From positions 1,639,634 to 1,703,633 of the forward strand of contig MNCI01000556.1 in NCBI GenBank assembly GCA_015680685.1: a stretch of DNA of 64,000 nucleotides. The letters are read 5' to 3'. The stretch is from Gnetum montanum (lineage: Eukaryota; Streptophyta; Gnetopsida; Gnetales; Gnetaceae). The number at the start of each line of letters is the position of its first letter. Position 1 is the first letter of the stretch. A program made the translations under genes and the position numbers. Under the pieces are notes generated by a model. That model had not been told where the DNA came from and searched no databases. It saw nothing but the letters and a program-made list of their open reading frames with translations. Shown piece after piece: positions 48,671-58,789 of the stretch.

Positions 48671-48993
48671 ATTGTACTCATGTTGGGTAGTAGCATGACT
48701 TAGCTTGACTCTTGTCTAAAAGTGCTAGGCCAAAATTAGTGGTGTTTCAATGAGGAGTTACAATTATTCATATATCCTTTGGGAAAGGGTTTGACCTATG
48801 TCATTTAAGGCTAGGTTTAGAGGTCATGCCGATATGGAGTTGTAGAGCTAAGAAAGGCAAGTGATGGGAGCTAGATGAAGTGGGACAGGAAGGGACTAAT
48901 CACCTCTTTGACTGGATAGCCTAATTGTGGTAGCAATGTTAGATTGCCTCAAAGGCTTAAGTGACATAGGAAAATAACCTAGAGGGTGTTACA

Positions 48994-49177
48994 ATTCTCT
49001 CTCCTATTAATAAAAGTTTTGTATTTTCCTTTTTTATTTCATAGTATCAATTATTTATTTACTAGGTAATTCATTTATTAAGTATTTATGATGTTTTTAT
49101 TATATTATCTAAGGAAATGATGAACGTTATAAATTAAGCAATCATATTTTTACAACATTTGTGAATGGGATGTCACA
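48994..49177. other. AT-rich sequence ending in an LTR-end-like junction
   Basis: The last bases GGGATGTCACA followed by TTTGGTATCAAAG (49178-49190) look like a plus-strand LTR end plus a tRNA-Met primer site with one mismatch. That would belong to another, otherwise unrecognised element. Confidence 0.35.
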
Positions 49178-49299
49178 TTTGGTATCAAAGAAAACCATGA
49201 TTTAGAAGATAAAATTGAAGAAAAATATTATTTTATTGTGTAATAGAAGAGGAGGAAGTACATCCAAGTAGAATATAGAAAAGGAAGAATGGGGAAGGA

Positions 49300-50200
49300 A
49301 GTAGAACACAAGAATGGGAAAGATGTAAAGAAAACAATAGTGATCATTTGTTGCAACCAAAGGAGTTGAGGAGATTTGTGAATATCTTCAATTGTGCTTT
49401 GCTTTCTTGATTAGTAGCATCCTTCTTACTAAGAACTACCTTAAATCTAGCCAATCCATCACACAATTGTTTGATGTACTTGATCACACCTTGTTGTAGC
49501 TATTGATTCCTCCTTTCTCTTAAGTTGGGTCTCTAGCATATCTATTTGAATCGATCGATCATCCATGTCCTTTTGCCATTCCTTCTCTTTCCTCTACATA
49601 AATAAGACTAAAATCATGAGTTATGAGCAAATCAAGAAAAAGGGAAGAGCAAAAGTAAAAAAAAATATTTACCCAAAACCAATCATTATGAATTTGGAGG
49701 AATTGTTCACAAGTCTTTTAGATGGCGAGCCAAGCACATTGCACTCTCCAATTCTCCTAAGAGTTGTTCTAGATCTTTGATAACATTTGAAGCATCCTCA
49801 AGAATTAGGTATAAAGATGATGGAGCTCCAACCTGTACTAAACCATAGTCTATGTTCAAGTTGCATGACTAAGACTTCCGTAAGTGGTAGACATGAAAAA
49901 TTTGTTGACTAAGATGTTGAAGAAGCACGAGTTCCTCTTCATGAGTTACCACTATCTATCCCATCGAATAAGAAGAACCCAAGATAGAAAAAGAAGGAAC
50001 CAATGGAACAAACTTAAGAACTGATGTTTGTGCCACTTGTGAAAATGAACCTCTTCCAAGTGTCATAGAAAAAGAAGTTATGTGTGGTGATCTAGATGGA
50101 GGAATGGGAGTTTGTTCAAAAGTGGCACCTGCATCAACTTTTTCTAAATTTGTTATTTCTGGCTTCACTAAAATGGAATTATTGCTAGCTTAATGCATAG
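49300..50200 (-). pseudogene. Decayed ORF of unknown function next to the large LTR
   Basis: Minus-strand frame 50168-49956 (start MKPEITNLEKVDAGATFEQ) continues in the same frame to about 49680 with few stops, giving VQVGAPSSLYLILEDASN and VIKDLEQLLGELESAM followed by CLARHLKDL. It then becomes noisier to 49300. Its place just inside the polypurine tract and LTR (48994) suggests the last ORF of that retrotransposon. No catalytic motif is visible and I do not recognise the family. Confidence 0.4.
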
Positions 50201-50770
50201 TGCTCTCCAAGATGATTCCAATGGTACTAATTTCATCAACATCTAACTTACAAGTTGGAAGATATAATAATTCTTGAGTTAAGTGTAGTTTTTAAATTAA
50301 AAAACTATTTTTAAATAATACTTTTAAAATTTTAAATTTTAGGTGTAGTGACTAGAGGTCTCAAGTCCAATTCTAAGTCCCAATTTTTAAAATTTTATAT
50401 TAAACAAATAAATAATTATTATTATTCAAAATAAAAATCCCAAACCCTTGGTAGGGCCATGACAAGGCCTCCTATCGACCACAACTGGCCATGTTGCTAG
50501 CTACACGAAGGGCCAACCCAAGGATGACCATGCAGTGCACATCACCTATTTCCACCATGCCACACCTATGCCTACCATCATGCCACCACCATGCACCTGC
50601 TACCTACTATTGTGCATTTCCATGCACCTACTTCCTTACTACTCATTACTACACTATGTCCTACAATTGCTACCATGCCATCTACTACACCCATTTCTTA
50701 GCATTGTCTATTTTCATGCGTGCACCCATGGTCATCTTTTGAGCTACATATCTTCGTGTTCAAATCCATG
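50201..50770. other. AT-rich stretch, then a CCATGC-rich stretch
   Basis: 50285-50430 is AT-rich. From 50460 the composition changes sharply to C-rich with many ACCATGCC/ACTAC words leading into the minisatellite. Overlapping plus-strand frames here are products of this composition. Confidence 0.5.
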
Positions 50771-51228
50771 AAACATCGCCTCTCATAATGCCAAACATCA
50801 CCTCCCATGTTGCTAGACATTACCTCTCACACTCTCAAACATCGCCTCCCATGTTGTTGGACATCACCTCTCATGCTGCCAAACATTACCTCTTGTGTTA
50901 CCAAACATCACCTCCCATGCCACCAAAAATCACCTTCCATGCCTCTAAACATCACTTCTCACACCACCAAACATTGACTATCACACCACTGAACATTGCC
51001 TCACATGCCACCAAACATCGCCTCTCGCACCACTGAACATCACCTCATGCACCACCAAACATCACCTTCCATGTCATCGAAAATTGCCTCTCACGTCACC
51101 AAACATCACCTCCTAGGCTATTGGGCATCACCTTAATGTTGCTAAACATTGCCTCCCTTGCCACTAATCATTGCCTCTCTAGATGCCACTAATCATTGCC
51201 TCTCTAGATGCCATCAATCATCACCTCC
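50771..51228 (+). repeat. Minisatellite, 22-bp unit, about 20 copies
   Basis: The consensus AAACATCACCTCCCATGCCA plus CC is repeated head to tail, nearly always at exactly 22 bp. The last two complete units are 25 bp (AATCATTGCCTCTCTAGATG plus CCACT). Unit-to-unit divergence is high, but period drift is almost nil. Confidence 0.92.
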
Positions 51229-51726
51229 TTCTGATGAGCAATATTGGCCCTATTTGACTATGCATAGAAGCTACATGAGCCCTACATGGGCCACATGAGC
51301 CCATTTAAGGGATTATGTTGGCCCTAAAAAAGGCCATGTACGTCCTCAGGTAGGGTGCACAAGCCCTGTAAAGGGTTGCATAGGCCCTAAAGAGGCAAAA
51401 CAAACAAATGGCCCATTCCCATTAGCTAGCCCTAGCCTCCTCGAATTCTTCCAACATTGCCAATGGCCTCCAAGCACATCTAGCCTATCCCTATGGCCAT
51501 TACCACCATTGTTCCTATCGTCGCACAACAGGAAAATTCTTCATTAGTAGATAGGAAATTCAAAATTTCCATCAATTGATAGGAATTTCGAAATGCCCAT
51601 TAGTAGAAAAAAAATTTATAACAAAAATTTCATTATTAATCATCAATTTAAATTAAGAACGTGCATAAATATTTTCAAAAATTCAAAATTGGTGCCTTTG
51701 TAATAATGGGAATAAAAATTTCATCA
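51229..51726. other. Unassigned sequence
   Basis: 51240-51400 has loose repeats of GGCCCTA/CATGAGCCC. 51530-51700 is AT-rich with repeated GGAAATTC/GGAATTTCG words. No gene. Confidence 0.5.
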
Positions 51727-51775
51727 TTAAGTGTGCTCATTCAGGAGTAGAACTAGGATGGGTGATCTCTTGAGA
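51727..51775 (+). repeat. 5S rRNA-derived internal control region (relic)
   Basis: TTAAGTGTGCTCATTCAGGA, then GTAGAACTAGGATGGGTGAT, then CTCTTGAGAAA, aligns with plant 5S rRNA from the A box (TTAAGCGTGCTTGGGC) through the intermediate element to the C box (AGTACTAGGATGGGTGACC) and CTCCTGGGAA. It is too short and mutated to be a 5S gene. It could come from a Cassandra-type TRIM LTR, a 5S-derived SINE or a 5S pseudogene. Confidence 0.7.
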
Positions 51776-52100
51776 AATTTTGAAAAACATCCAAGTTTTT
51801 GTAAATTTGCAAAAGCTATAATTTTTGAATTCAAAGTCCCTTTTCAACTAAACAAAAATAAATTCCAATAGATTTAATCCTTTTGGACTCAATGGAACTA
51901 TCATACTTAGCTTTCAAATTATAGAAAGTTAGTGTTTTAATTCATTATTTAAGGTACAAAAAATAATTAGGATTCAGTACTCAAGAAGAGATCCATGATA
52001 GTTTCAACTTCTTTTGCAACTAATTAACTATTTTAAGACACATAAGAGGGGCAATAAAAGCTAAGGATTATCAACATACCTGATTGTTTCAACTTACCAA
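51776..52100. other. Unassigned sequence before the Ty3/gypsy pseudogene
   Basis: No LTR end or primer site recognised. Possibly the leader of the following element. Confidence 0.4.
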
Positions 52101-52129
52101 TGTTTAGAATCCAAAGAATAAATCGGAGA

Positions 52130-53330
52130 GAGATGGAGACCCAAGTCAATGATCAAATGAATGCCTTTGAAGATCAAATTAAAGAGATTAGTGATGTTCA
52201 AGAAGAGATTCATCACTTAAATCAAGAGTTCCGTACAAAGATGCAAAATATGTCTAAGAAAATTAGGAAATTATCCTAGAGTTTAGAGGATAAATGGTTA
52301 GATCTGCAAGGAAAGATAGATTCATTTGTAGATTCATTCAAGTAATTAATTGACCATCTCACTTAGCCTTCAAATCTTACCCACATTCTACCTAGGAATC
52401 AACATCAAAATTAAGATCAACTTAGCCCTAGAAATCCACATCGAAATCAACCTTGACCTATTGGTCAACAAGATACCAAAATCCCTCCTTTAGGTCATAG
52501 AGTATAAATCAAAGTTGAGGGATATGGGAAATAGTTTAATCCACCTAGAAAATCATTGACACAAGTTCATGCCAAGAAAGTAAAATTAGATCATTATGAT
52601 AGGGCCTCTAGATCTAGTGCCAAGGTAAAGGATTAGCTTGATACAATAAAAGACTACTTTCATATGTTGAATTTGTTAAGCCTAGAACATTTAGAAGTTG
52701 TCTTCTTGTATTTAAAAGGACTTGTGGGAACATGGTGAAATGGAATAAGATCTCGAGGTTTGATTAATAAATTGGCTTAATTTTTATGAAGATTTTGAAT
52801 AAAAATTTATCCTTGATTCTTTCCTCAAAGAGTGCAAAATGATATTTGATTCCTTTAGATTGGGAAGATGATCAATAGAAGATTACGACAAGGAATTTTG
52901 TGATCTTTCTCAGTATGTAAGCCACCAAGATGAAGGAGAATTAGCTTCAAAGTTCATTTGTGGACTACATGCTCAACTACATTCCCAAATATGAGCCCAT
53001 AATTCTCAAACCATTAATGAAGGATACAAAATTGCTAAGGATTATGAAGAATCAAATTAGATATGAGCTATACTTCAACAAACAACTCTTTGATAAGCTA
53101 CCCTTCCATAAGCAATGGTAGAGGAAACACCAATCAAAAGATCTCAATTAGGATCAGGATGTTTTGTTTGTGGTGAAGATTACTTCAAATGAAACTATCC
53201 AAAATTACGAACAAAGGTACAAAGGACCAACCAAATCAAGAATAAAAAACCCAATCCAAAAATGAATAAAGGAAAAATTCCAACCACCACCATAGCTGTG
53301 AAGAAGATATCTACATCAACTAAATTAGGT
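52130..53330 (+). pseudogene. Gag remnant of a chromovirus-like Ty3/gypsy element
   Basis: Starts METQVNDQMNAFEDQIKEI at about 52134 with a coiled-coil-like N terminus (EEIHHLNQEFRTKMQNMSK). A capsid-like region runs through about 52640-53080, and a decayed knuckle CFVCGEDYFK*NYP lies near 53160-53205, where the histidine and last cysteine are lost. A basic linker leads to the protease. Stops are frequent. Confidence 0.65.
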
Positions 53331-53715
53331 TTGTGTAAATTTTAATTTGCTTTATTAACTTTTGAAGGTTCAATTAAAGGTAAAAAAATTAAATTTTTTA
53401 TTGATAGTGGTGCTAGTGATAACTTTATTTCTCCAAAGTTAATTAATTTATTGAAATTAAGTTTACCTTTCAGAAAAATTATTAAGATAGAACTTGTAGA
53501 TGGAATGACTGTGAGCAAGCATACTAGGTATGTAGAAATTAACTCTACTTTGCAAAACATGCCTTTGGTTGATGAATTCTTTGAATTTGAACTAGGTGAT
53601 GTTGATGCAGTTTTAGGAATGTCCTTTCTGCAAAAAATTTGTATTACTTCCCACTTTGAAATTCATATTTTAAAAGTCCCAACCACTGATGGAGTGAGGG
53701 TTCTAAGGAGGTAGG
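53331..53715 (+). pseudogene. Aspartic protease domain of the same element
   Basis: FFIDSGASDNFISPKL at about 53395-53445 carries the DSGA active site (53403-53414). The frame is then open to 53711 through EFELGDVDAVLGMSFLQK (the hLGMDWL-type flap end). Among the better preserved pieces of this element. It cleaves the polyprotein in active relatives. Confidence 0.85.
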
Positions 53716-53959
53716 AATAGCAAGGATAATTTATACGATAACCATGAAGCAAGCCAAAAGATTAGTCAAAAATGGTGCTATGATATTGGTTGTCAAAGTA
53801 ACCCAACCTTAGAGATCTTCAAGTATTGAGATTCCAAAAGAACTTGAGGAATATAAAGATTCAGTATTTCATGAAATTAGAGAGCTGCCTTAAAAAAGAA
53901 CAATTGAGCATGCTATTAATATTTTTCCTAGTACACAACCTATTTTAAAATCCCTTTAA

Positions 53960-55030
53960 AGATTTTTTTACTTCTGAATGAAGGGAATTGAAAGCACAAT
54001 TAGATCAATTATTGGAAGAAGGAAAAATTTGACCTAGTGTATCACCTTAGGATGCACCACTCTTATTCATTTAAAAGAAAAATGTTACTTAAAGATTATG
54101 CATCCATATACAACATTGAATAAAGTAATGATTAAAAATACTTATCCTTTGCCTAGAATTGATGATTTCTTTGATCAACTTATGGGTGCATGTTATTTTT
54201 CAAAGATTGATTTAAAATCAAGTTATCACCAAATAAGGATTAAGAAGAAAGATATTGAGAAAACAACTTTCAAAACCAGGTATGGATTATATGAATTTGT
54301 TGTGATACCATTTGGATTAACTAATGCACCTACAACATTCATGGCATTAATGAATAATATTTTTGATGATATCTTGATTAGTTCATTATAGTATTTATGG
54401 ATGATATACTTGTTTATTCTAAGTCGATTGAAGAACATGTCAAACATTTGAAAATTACAATGGAATTTATTAAAGAGCATTAATTAAAAGCTAAATTGTA
54501 TAAATGTGAACTCTTTAAGGAAGAAGTTTCCTACCTTGACCATATAGTTTGTATGAAAGGATTCCAAGTAAATCTAGTAAAAATTAGTGTGACTTGAGAC
54601 TTGCCTAATTTCAAAGATGTTACATTGGTTTGTAGCTTCTTAGGTTTAGTTGGTTTTTATTGACATTTCATTAAAGATTATTCTACCTTGATAACACCAT
54701 TCATTAACCTTTTGCAAGAAAAATGTGTGTTTAAGTTTGATAAAAAAATGTAGGGAAGCTTTCCTCATATTAAAGATGCTACTCATAATAGCACCTATTT
54801 TGAGAATTTCGAATGAAGAATTACCATTTAAAGTAACCATGGATGCCTATGAAATAGGAATTTGTATAGTTCTTTTATAAGAAGATAAAGTGGTATGTTA
54901 TGAATCTTGTAAATTATGAGGAGCTGAGGTAAATTGCTCAACCCATGATATAGAATTACTAGCAATTGTTCATGCTTTAAAAGTTTGGAGGCATTATCTT
55001 TGTGAAAAAATATTTGAACTAAAAATAATA
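53960..55030 (+). pseudogene. Reverse transcriptase and RNase H remnant, chromovirus-like
   Basis: 54098-54391 is open and reads [20 protein letters not shown] and [13 protein letters not shown], then [17 protein letters not shown], the canonical Ty3/gypsy RT core. The catalytic box FMDDILVYS follows one frame away at about 54392-54420, so the FMDD motif itself is intact. SYLDHIV near 54530 matches the YLGHIV block. RNase H shows PFKVTMDAYEIGICIVL near 54828-54880. One frameshift and several stops. Confidence 0.85.
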
Positions 55031-55495
55031 TCTTGTGGAAGAAGGTGTGGTAATGACCCCTATGGAAGAAGAAAAAGGTGTCGTGATGAACCCTATGGAT
55101 GAAGAAATTGATGAACAAATAAAAGAAGATCCTTATTTTAAGAATATTTTAACCAATATTTCCTCTAAGCCTCAATATCAACTTACCTCTAATAGTTTAT
55201 TAATGAAAGGACAAAGAGTGTGCATACGAAAAGGAAATTGAAGACTAAGGTTATTGTGTGAAGCACATGAAGTACCATATGTAGGTCATCCAGGTTATAT
55301 TAAGACTTTATGATGATACACAAACCTTATTTCTAGCCTGGAATGAAGAATGATGTGTTCTCATACATTAAAAATTGTCCAACATACCAAAGAATAAAAT
55401 CTGAACAGTATTACAACCTATGGAAGTCCCAACCTAGAAATGGGAAGATGTCACCATGGATTTCATTGTCATGTTATTAACCTCTGAAACCAATG
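55031..55495 (+). pseudogene. Integrase N-terminal part, truncated
   Basis: HEVPYVGHPGYIKTL near 55265-55310 and CPTYQRIKSE near 55377-55405 are the HHCC zinc-binding module. The reading then gives the KWEDVTMDFI block near 55440-55475, typical of chromovirus integrases just before the catalytic core. Homology stops near 55495, where the sequence becomes the duplicated JAZ-upstream segment, so the catalytic core is absent. Confidence 0.75.
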
Positions 55496-55499
55496 TCTC

Positions 55500-56490
55500 T
55501 CCATCATATTTTTCAAACGATTAGCCTTTGTGAAAATAGATGATAATAAAACATGTTACATGATTGTGCGGTTTACGTGATGGGACAATTCAAGAAAGTG
55601 TACATGTATCAATTTATGGAAATTGAACTTTTAAATTATTTCCACATGAGAACATAGAGATTTTGGATAGAAAAAAACGGTTGCAAATTTTCATGATGAA
55701 TAATTCAGCGGTTTCTTGGTCGGTTGCTTATCCTATTGGCTTATTCCCGTTGCAATTCTGATATTTGAGATCTAGGTTTTAACACCTACTAAACGCATAG
55801 AAGACGTATAAATTGAGGCCAACTACATTAACAATTAATGTTTCCTCCCCAATCACAAACGTGAATAATAGTATAATACTATTTTTACATGTAGTAGATG
55901 GGGTCACAGTAAAAATAGCTGCCCCCAAGATGGAACTCCTTGCACATAATAATAAAGAAGAAAGTTGCATGTGCTATGCCACTTGCCAGATGGAACTTCT
56001 CCTCACTATCTGAGAACAAAGATGACCATGACTGCAAAAACACAAAACGTGGTACATACAGCTTCCATTGACTTCCAATTTCAATTTGTTTTACATTCCT
56101 TAGTAGTTCGTGCAGATTAATAAACAAAGCATCCTAAAAAAGCATGCGAATCAGGATCCGAGAGAGAACACCATTTCATTTTAAAATCGTCTCTTCTTCC
56201 GACTGCTTTATTAAAGAAGCCGTGGCCGCTGAATTCATTTGATCAACTTGCCTTCCTGCAAATCTGCGTTATTGCAAATAGATTTGCATTTTACGGCACA
56301 CGGTTCTGCCGGCAATAACAAACGCACCCACGATGGTTTAGGCTGCTGTACAGAAAATTCAGGACTGTGATCACGATCATGCACTGTCAAAAACTTTATA
56401 TAAATCAACGCTCTCTATGCATGATTGGAGTACCGTTACGATAAGCAAGAGCGGCAATCGTTACTTACCAACCATAATTTATTTTTAATC
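55500..56490 (+). pseudogene. Truncated duplicate of the JAZ promoter and first exon
   Basis: Aligns with 58190-58985: GTTAGCCTTTGTG/ATTAGCCTTTGTG, TAATACTATTT, GTTGCATGTGCTATGCCACT (55961; 58417), CACAAAACGTGGTAC (56041; 58498), AATCAGGATCCG, GACTGCTTTATT, CGCACCCACGATGGTTTA. This copy has about 220 extra bases at 55585-55820. It lacks the start codon (CACACGGTTCTG against GTATATGATTCTG), has lost the TATA-like word and the GT donor at the exon end, and has frame-breaking indels. No TIFY or Jas exon follows. Non-coding duplicate. Confidence 0.8.
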
Positions 56491-57355
56491 CAAATTAACA
56501 TACCCAAGATAAGTATGAAGTCAATGATGATGATGATTATTATGCAAATAATAAAGCATGCTTGTGTTAGGTTTTCCATATTTAAACCAACCTTGAACCT
56601 ATAGAAGAGACCTTAGGAGGGCTCTTATTGTATTGCCGCAGTACCTTCACATCTAGTATTATAAGCATGAAGATGGTAAGAGATTTACATAAGATTATAC
56701 TCATTATAGTGAGTAAGGATTGTGTTATAAGCTTCAAGTTTCCCTATAGGAACTTTACCCAAGATTGTAGTAAGTAATGGTTCTACTATCAGCCTTGAGT
56801 TTCTTTGCCTTAAGGGAAAAAAGAACAAAAACAAAAGGCATGCTAGCTTTTAGTTAGAAATGTTATTTGATTGTAGAAAAAGTTGGAATATCTTGTTTTT
56901 GCTCCTTGTAGAAAGATAAAGGTAAATCCCTTTTTGCCAAGGAAAGTTTATTGCTTGCTGCATCACCATAAATCCTGGTGTATGTTGTCTTTTATATTTT
57001 ATCATGTACATCATTTTTTGTTATTGTTATTCCACTTTCAGCATCTAGCAATTTTCAATTCTCAATTTCACTACTGACCTTGCTAAACCCAACAAAAATT
57101 AGATGCATTGAAAATCTATTTGACATTTACCCTATAAATAATTCAGGAAGTCAAAACCCAATTTTACAGAGCATGAAATGATAACAGGGCTGCAAAGATT
57201 GAGACATCTTCATAGTTTATTAGTACAGATTCTTAACATAAGAAATCATAGGTTTTTTAGAGTTATACTTCTCTCTTTCACAGGTTTTACACCCGTAAAG
57301 GGTCTAATCAGCAAGAGTGTGCGAAGGCTTGGTCCACGTCCTCTGTGATGATGCA
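56491..57355. other. Unassigned sequence between the JAZ duplicate and the JAZ upstream region
   Basis: No gene recognised. 56650-56800 contains a diverged internal duplication of about 80 bp (ATTATAAGC, TTATAAGCTTCAAG, TATCAGCCTTGAG). Confidence 0.5.
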
Positions 57356-57361
57356 CAATTT

Positions 57362-58624
57362 CACGTGAACCAAGTCAAAGAAAAGAAAAATTCGAAATTT
57401 GATTGTCATATTTGTCAGATTTTCCTTGAATAATACAGGCCGTGGCAGATTTTACCCATATCCCTTAAATTTTTCAGCCAAGAAAGGTTGATTTCTGGTA
57501 ATTGCACGTGCGGAAGCCTAAAACACACGGTTTGCCATATTCTGTGATATATTACAATGCAGTATTGAAGTCCATTCAAAATTCGATAGGACATTTAATC
57601 TAATAAATTTTCATTGAATTTTTAAGTTTGTGATATTTTTTATTATTAATGCAGATGCTAACAGAAAACCAAAATTTCTATATTTAATTTTTCATTCTAA
57701 CTGAGCTCTCTGATGAAAAAATTACAAAATGTAGCTACCAATATGGGTGGATATAACTGCTGTATTTTGCTAATATTGATGATCCTATTTTTACACCAAT
57801 TTATTCAGATTTTTCCAATCCATTTTATAAAAAGGGCTACTGATTTGTCAATCCTATTGGATTTTTCGATAAAATGGAGAATAATAAAGGACAAAAACGT
57901 GGATAATCACGTCTCATGTTGTATGTATAATTCAATGTTTGGATCCATGAACCTGGTCATGAACATTCTTTTTATAGTGACAATGACGTGCAATGTACAG
58001 GTCACATGGCCCCTCTGCAGGTTGCAGGTTTAAATATCACAAATATAACCGTAAATCTGTCAGACAGAAAGGGAACGACTAAAAACAAATTTACTTATCT
58101 TAGAATTAAGATGCATTTTATTATGATATTTAATAATTTCCTGTTAATACCTTTAAATTGCCCTGTTTTCAACCTCTAAATCCAAGATCTCTAGATCATA
58201 TTTCTTAAACTGTTAGCCTTTGTGAGAACAGATAAGAATAAAATTTGGGTTACCTGATTGTGCAGTTTCAGTCATGAACACTTAATGTTTTTTTCGCAAT
58301 CACAAACATTAATAATGGTATAATACTATTTGAGCATGTGAGAAAAGGGTTTATAGGAAAAATAGCTGATCCCAAGATTGAACTTCTTACACGTAATAAT
58401 AAACAAGAAGGAAGTTGCATGTGCTATGCCACTTGCCAAATGCGAATTCTCCTTTCACTTTCCGTAAACCGAGACAGAGATGACCATGACTGCAAAACAC
58501 AAAACGTGGTACGTACCGTTTCCTTTGACATCAAATTTCAATTTGTTTTACTTTGCTTGGTAGTTCGTGCCGATTGGTAAGCATCTAAAAAAGAAAAAGA
58601 CATAAAGAAAAAAAGAAAAACGTG
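57362..58624 (+). promoter_or_regulatory. JAZ upstream region with G-box and T/G-box elements
   Basis: CACGTG at 57362-57367 and 57506-57511; AACGTG at 57896-57901, 58503-58508 and 58619-58624. MYC2-type bHLH factors, the partners of JAZ proteins, bind G-boxes and the AACGTG variant, and JAZ genes are commonly jasmonate-induced through such sites. The AACGTG at 58503 is conserved in the duplicate (56047). Sequence presence is direct; use is inferred. Confidence 0.5.
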
Positions 58625-58691
58625 AGAAGAATCAGGATCCGTGAGCGGACCCAATTTGATTTTGAAATCGTCTTTTCTGCCGACTGCTTTA

Positions 58692-58698
58692 TTATACA
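58692..58698 (+). promoter_or_regulatory. Candidate TATA box of the JAZ gene
   Basis: TTATACA about 92 bp before the proposed start ATG at 58790. The duplicate copy reads TTAAAGA here. If used, the upstream in-frame ATG at 58622 lies outside the transcript. Confidence 0.4.
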
Positions 58699-58789
58699 AG
58701 CCGGCTGCCGCGGAATGCATTTCATCGAGGCCTGCTACAAAAACTGCGTTATTGGCTTATTGTTAATAGATTTGCATTTTACAGAGTAT

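Larger units (their letters stand above)
47007..48993 (-). repeat. Large LTR, probably 3' LTR of a minus-strand element
   Basis: On the minus strand it starts TGTAACACCCTCTAGG at 48993, preceded by a polypurine tract TAGGAGAGAGAAT (complement of 48994-49006). A promoter block CTATAAATACCCC (TATAAATA at 47732-47725) is followed by a purine-rich leader. The left end is TGTAATGTC at 47007 or TGTACCGTCC at 47092; both give terminal inverted repeats and I cannot decide between them. No matching target duplication was found, which fits an LTR still joined to its body on the right. The family is not identified. Confidence 0.55.

Noticed and set aside
50535-51036. Two plus-strand frames rich in His, Pro and Ser
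   Set aside because: They translate the C-rich stretch and the 22-bp minisatellite. The unit is not a multiple of three, so no stable repeat protein results.
50771-51228. CRISPR array
   Set aside because: Units are contiguous without unique spacers, and the context is plant retrotransposon DNA.
51727-51775. Functional 5S rRNA gene
   Set aside because: Only about 50 of 120 bases are recognisable, with mutations in both boxes.
57713-58179. Plus-strand frames upstream of JAZ
   Set aside because: No domain or motif and no splice structure; they overlap the presumed regulatory region.
58622-58789. Upstream in-frame ATG as the JAZ start
   Set aside because: It would add 56 residues without family similarity, and indels against the duplicate at 56137-56305 are not multiples of three. 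A TATA-like word lies between it and 58790.
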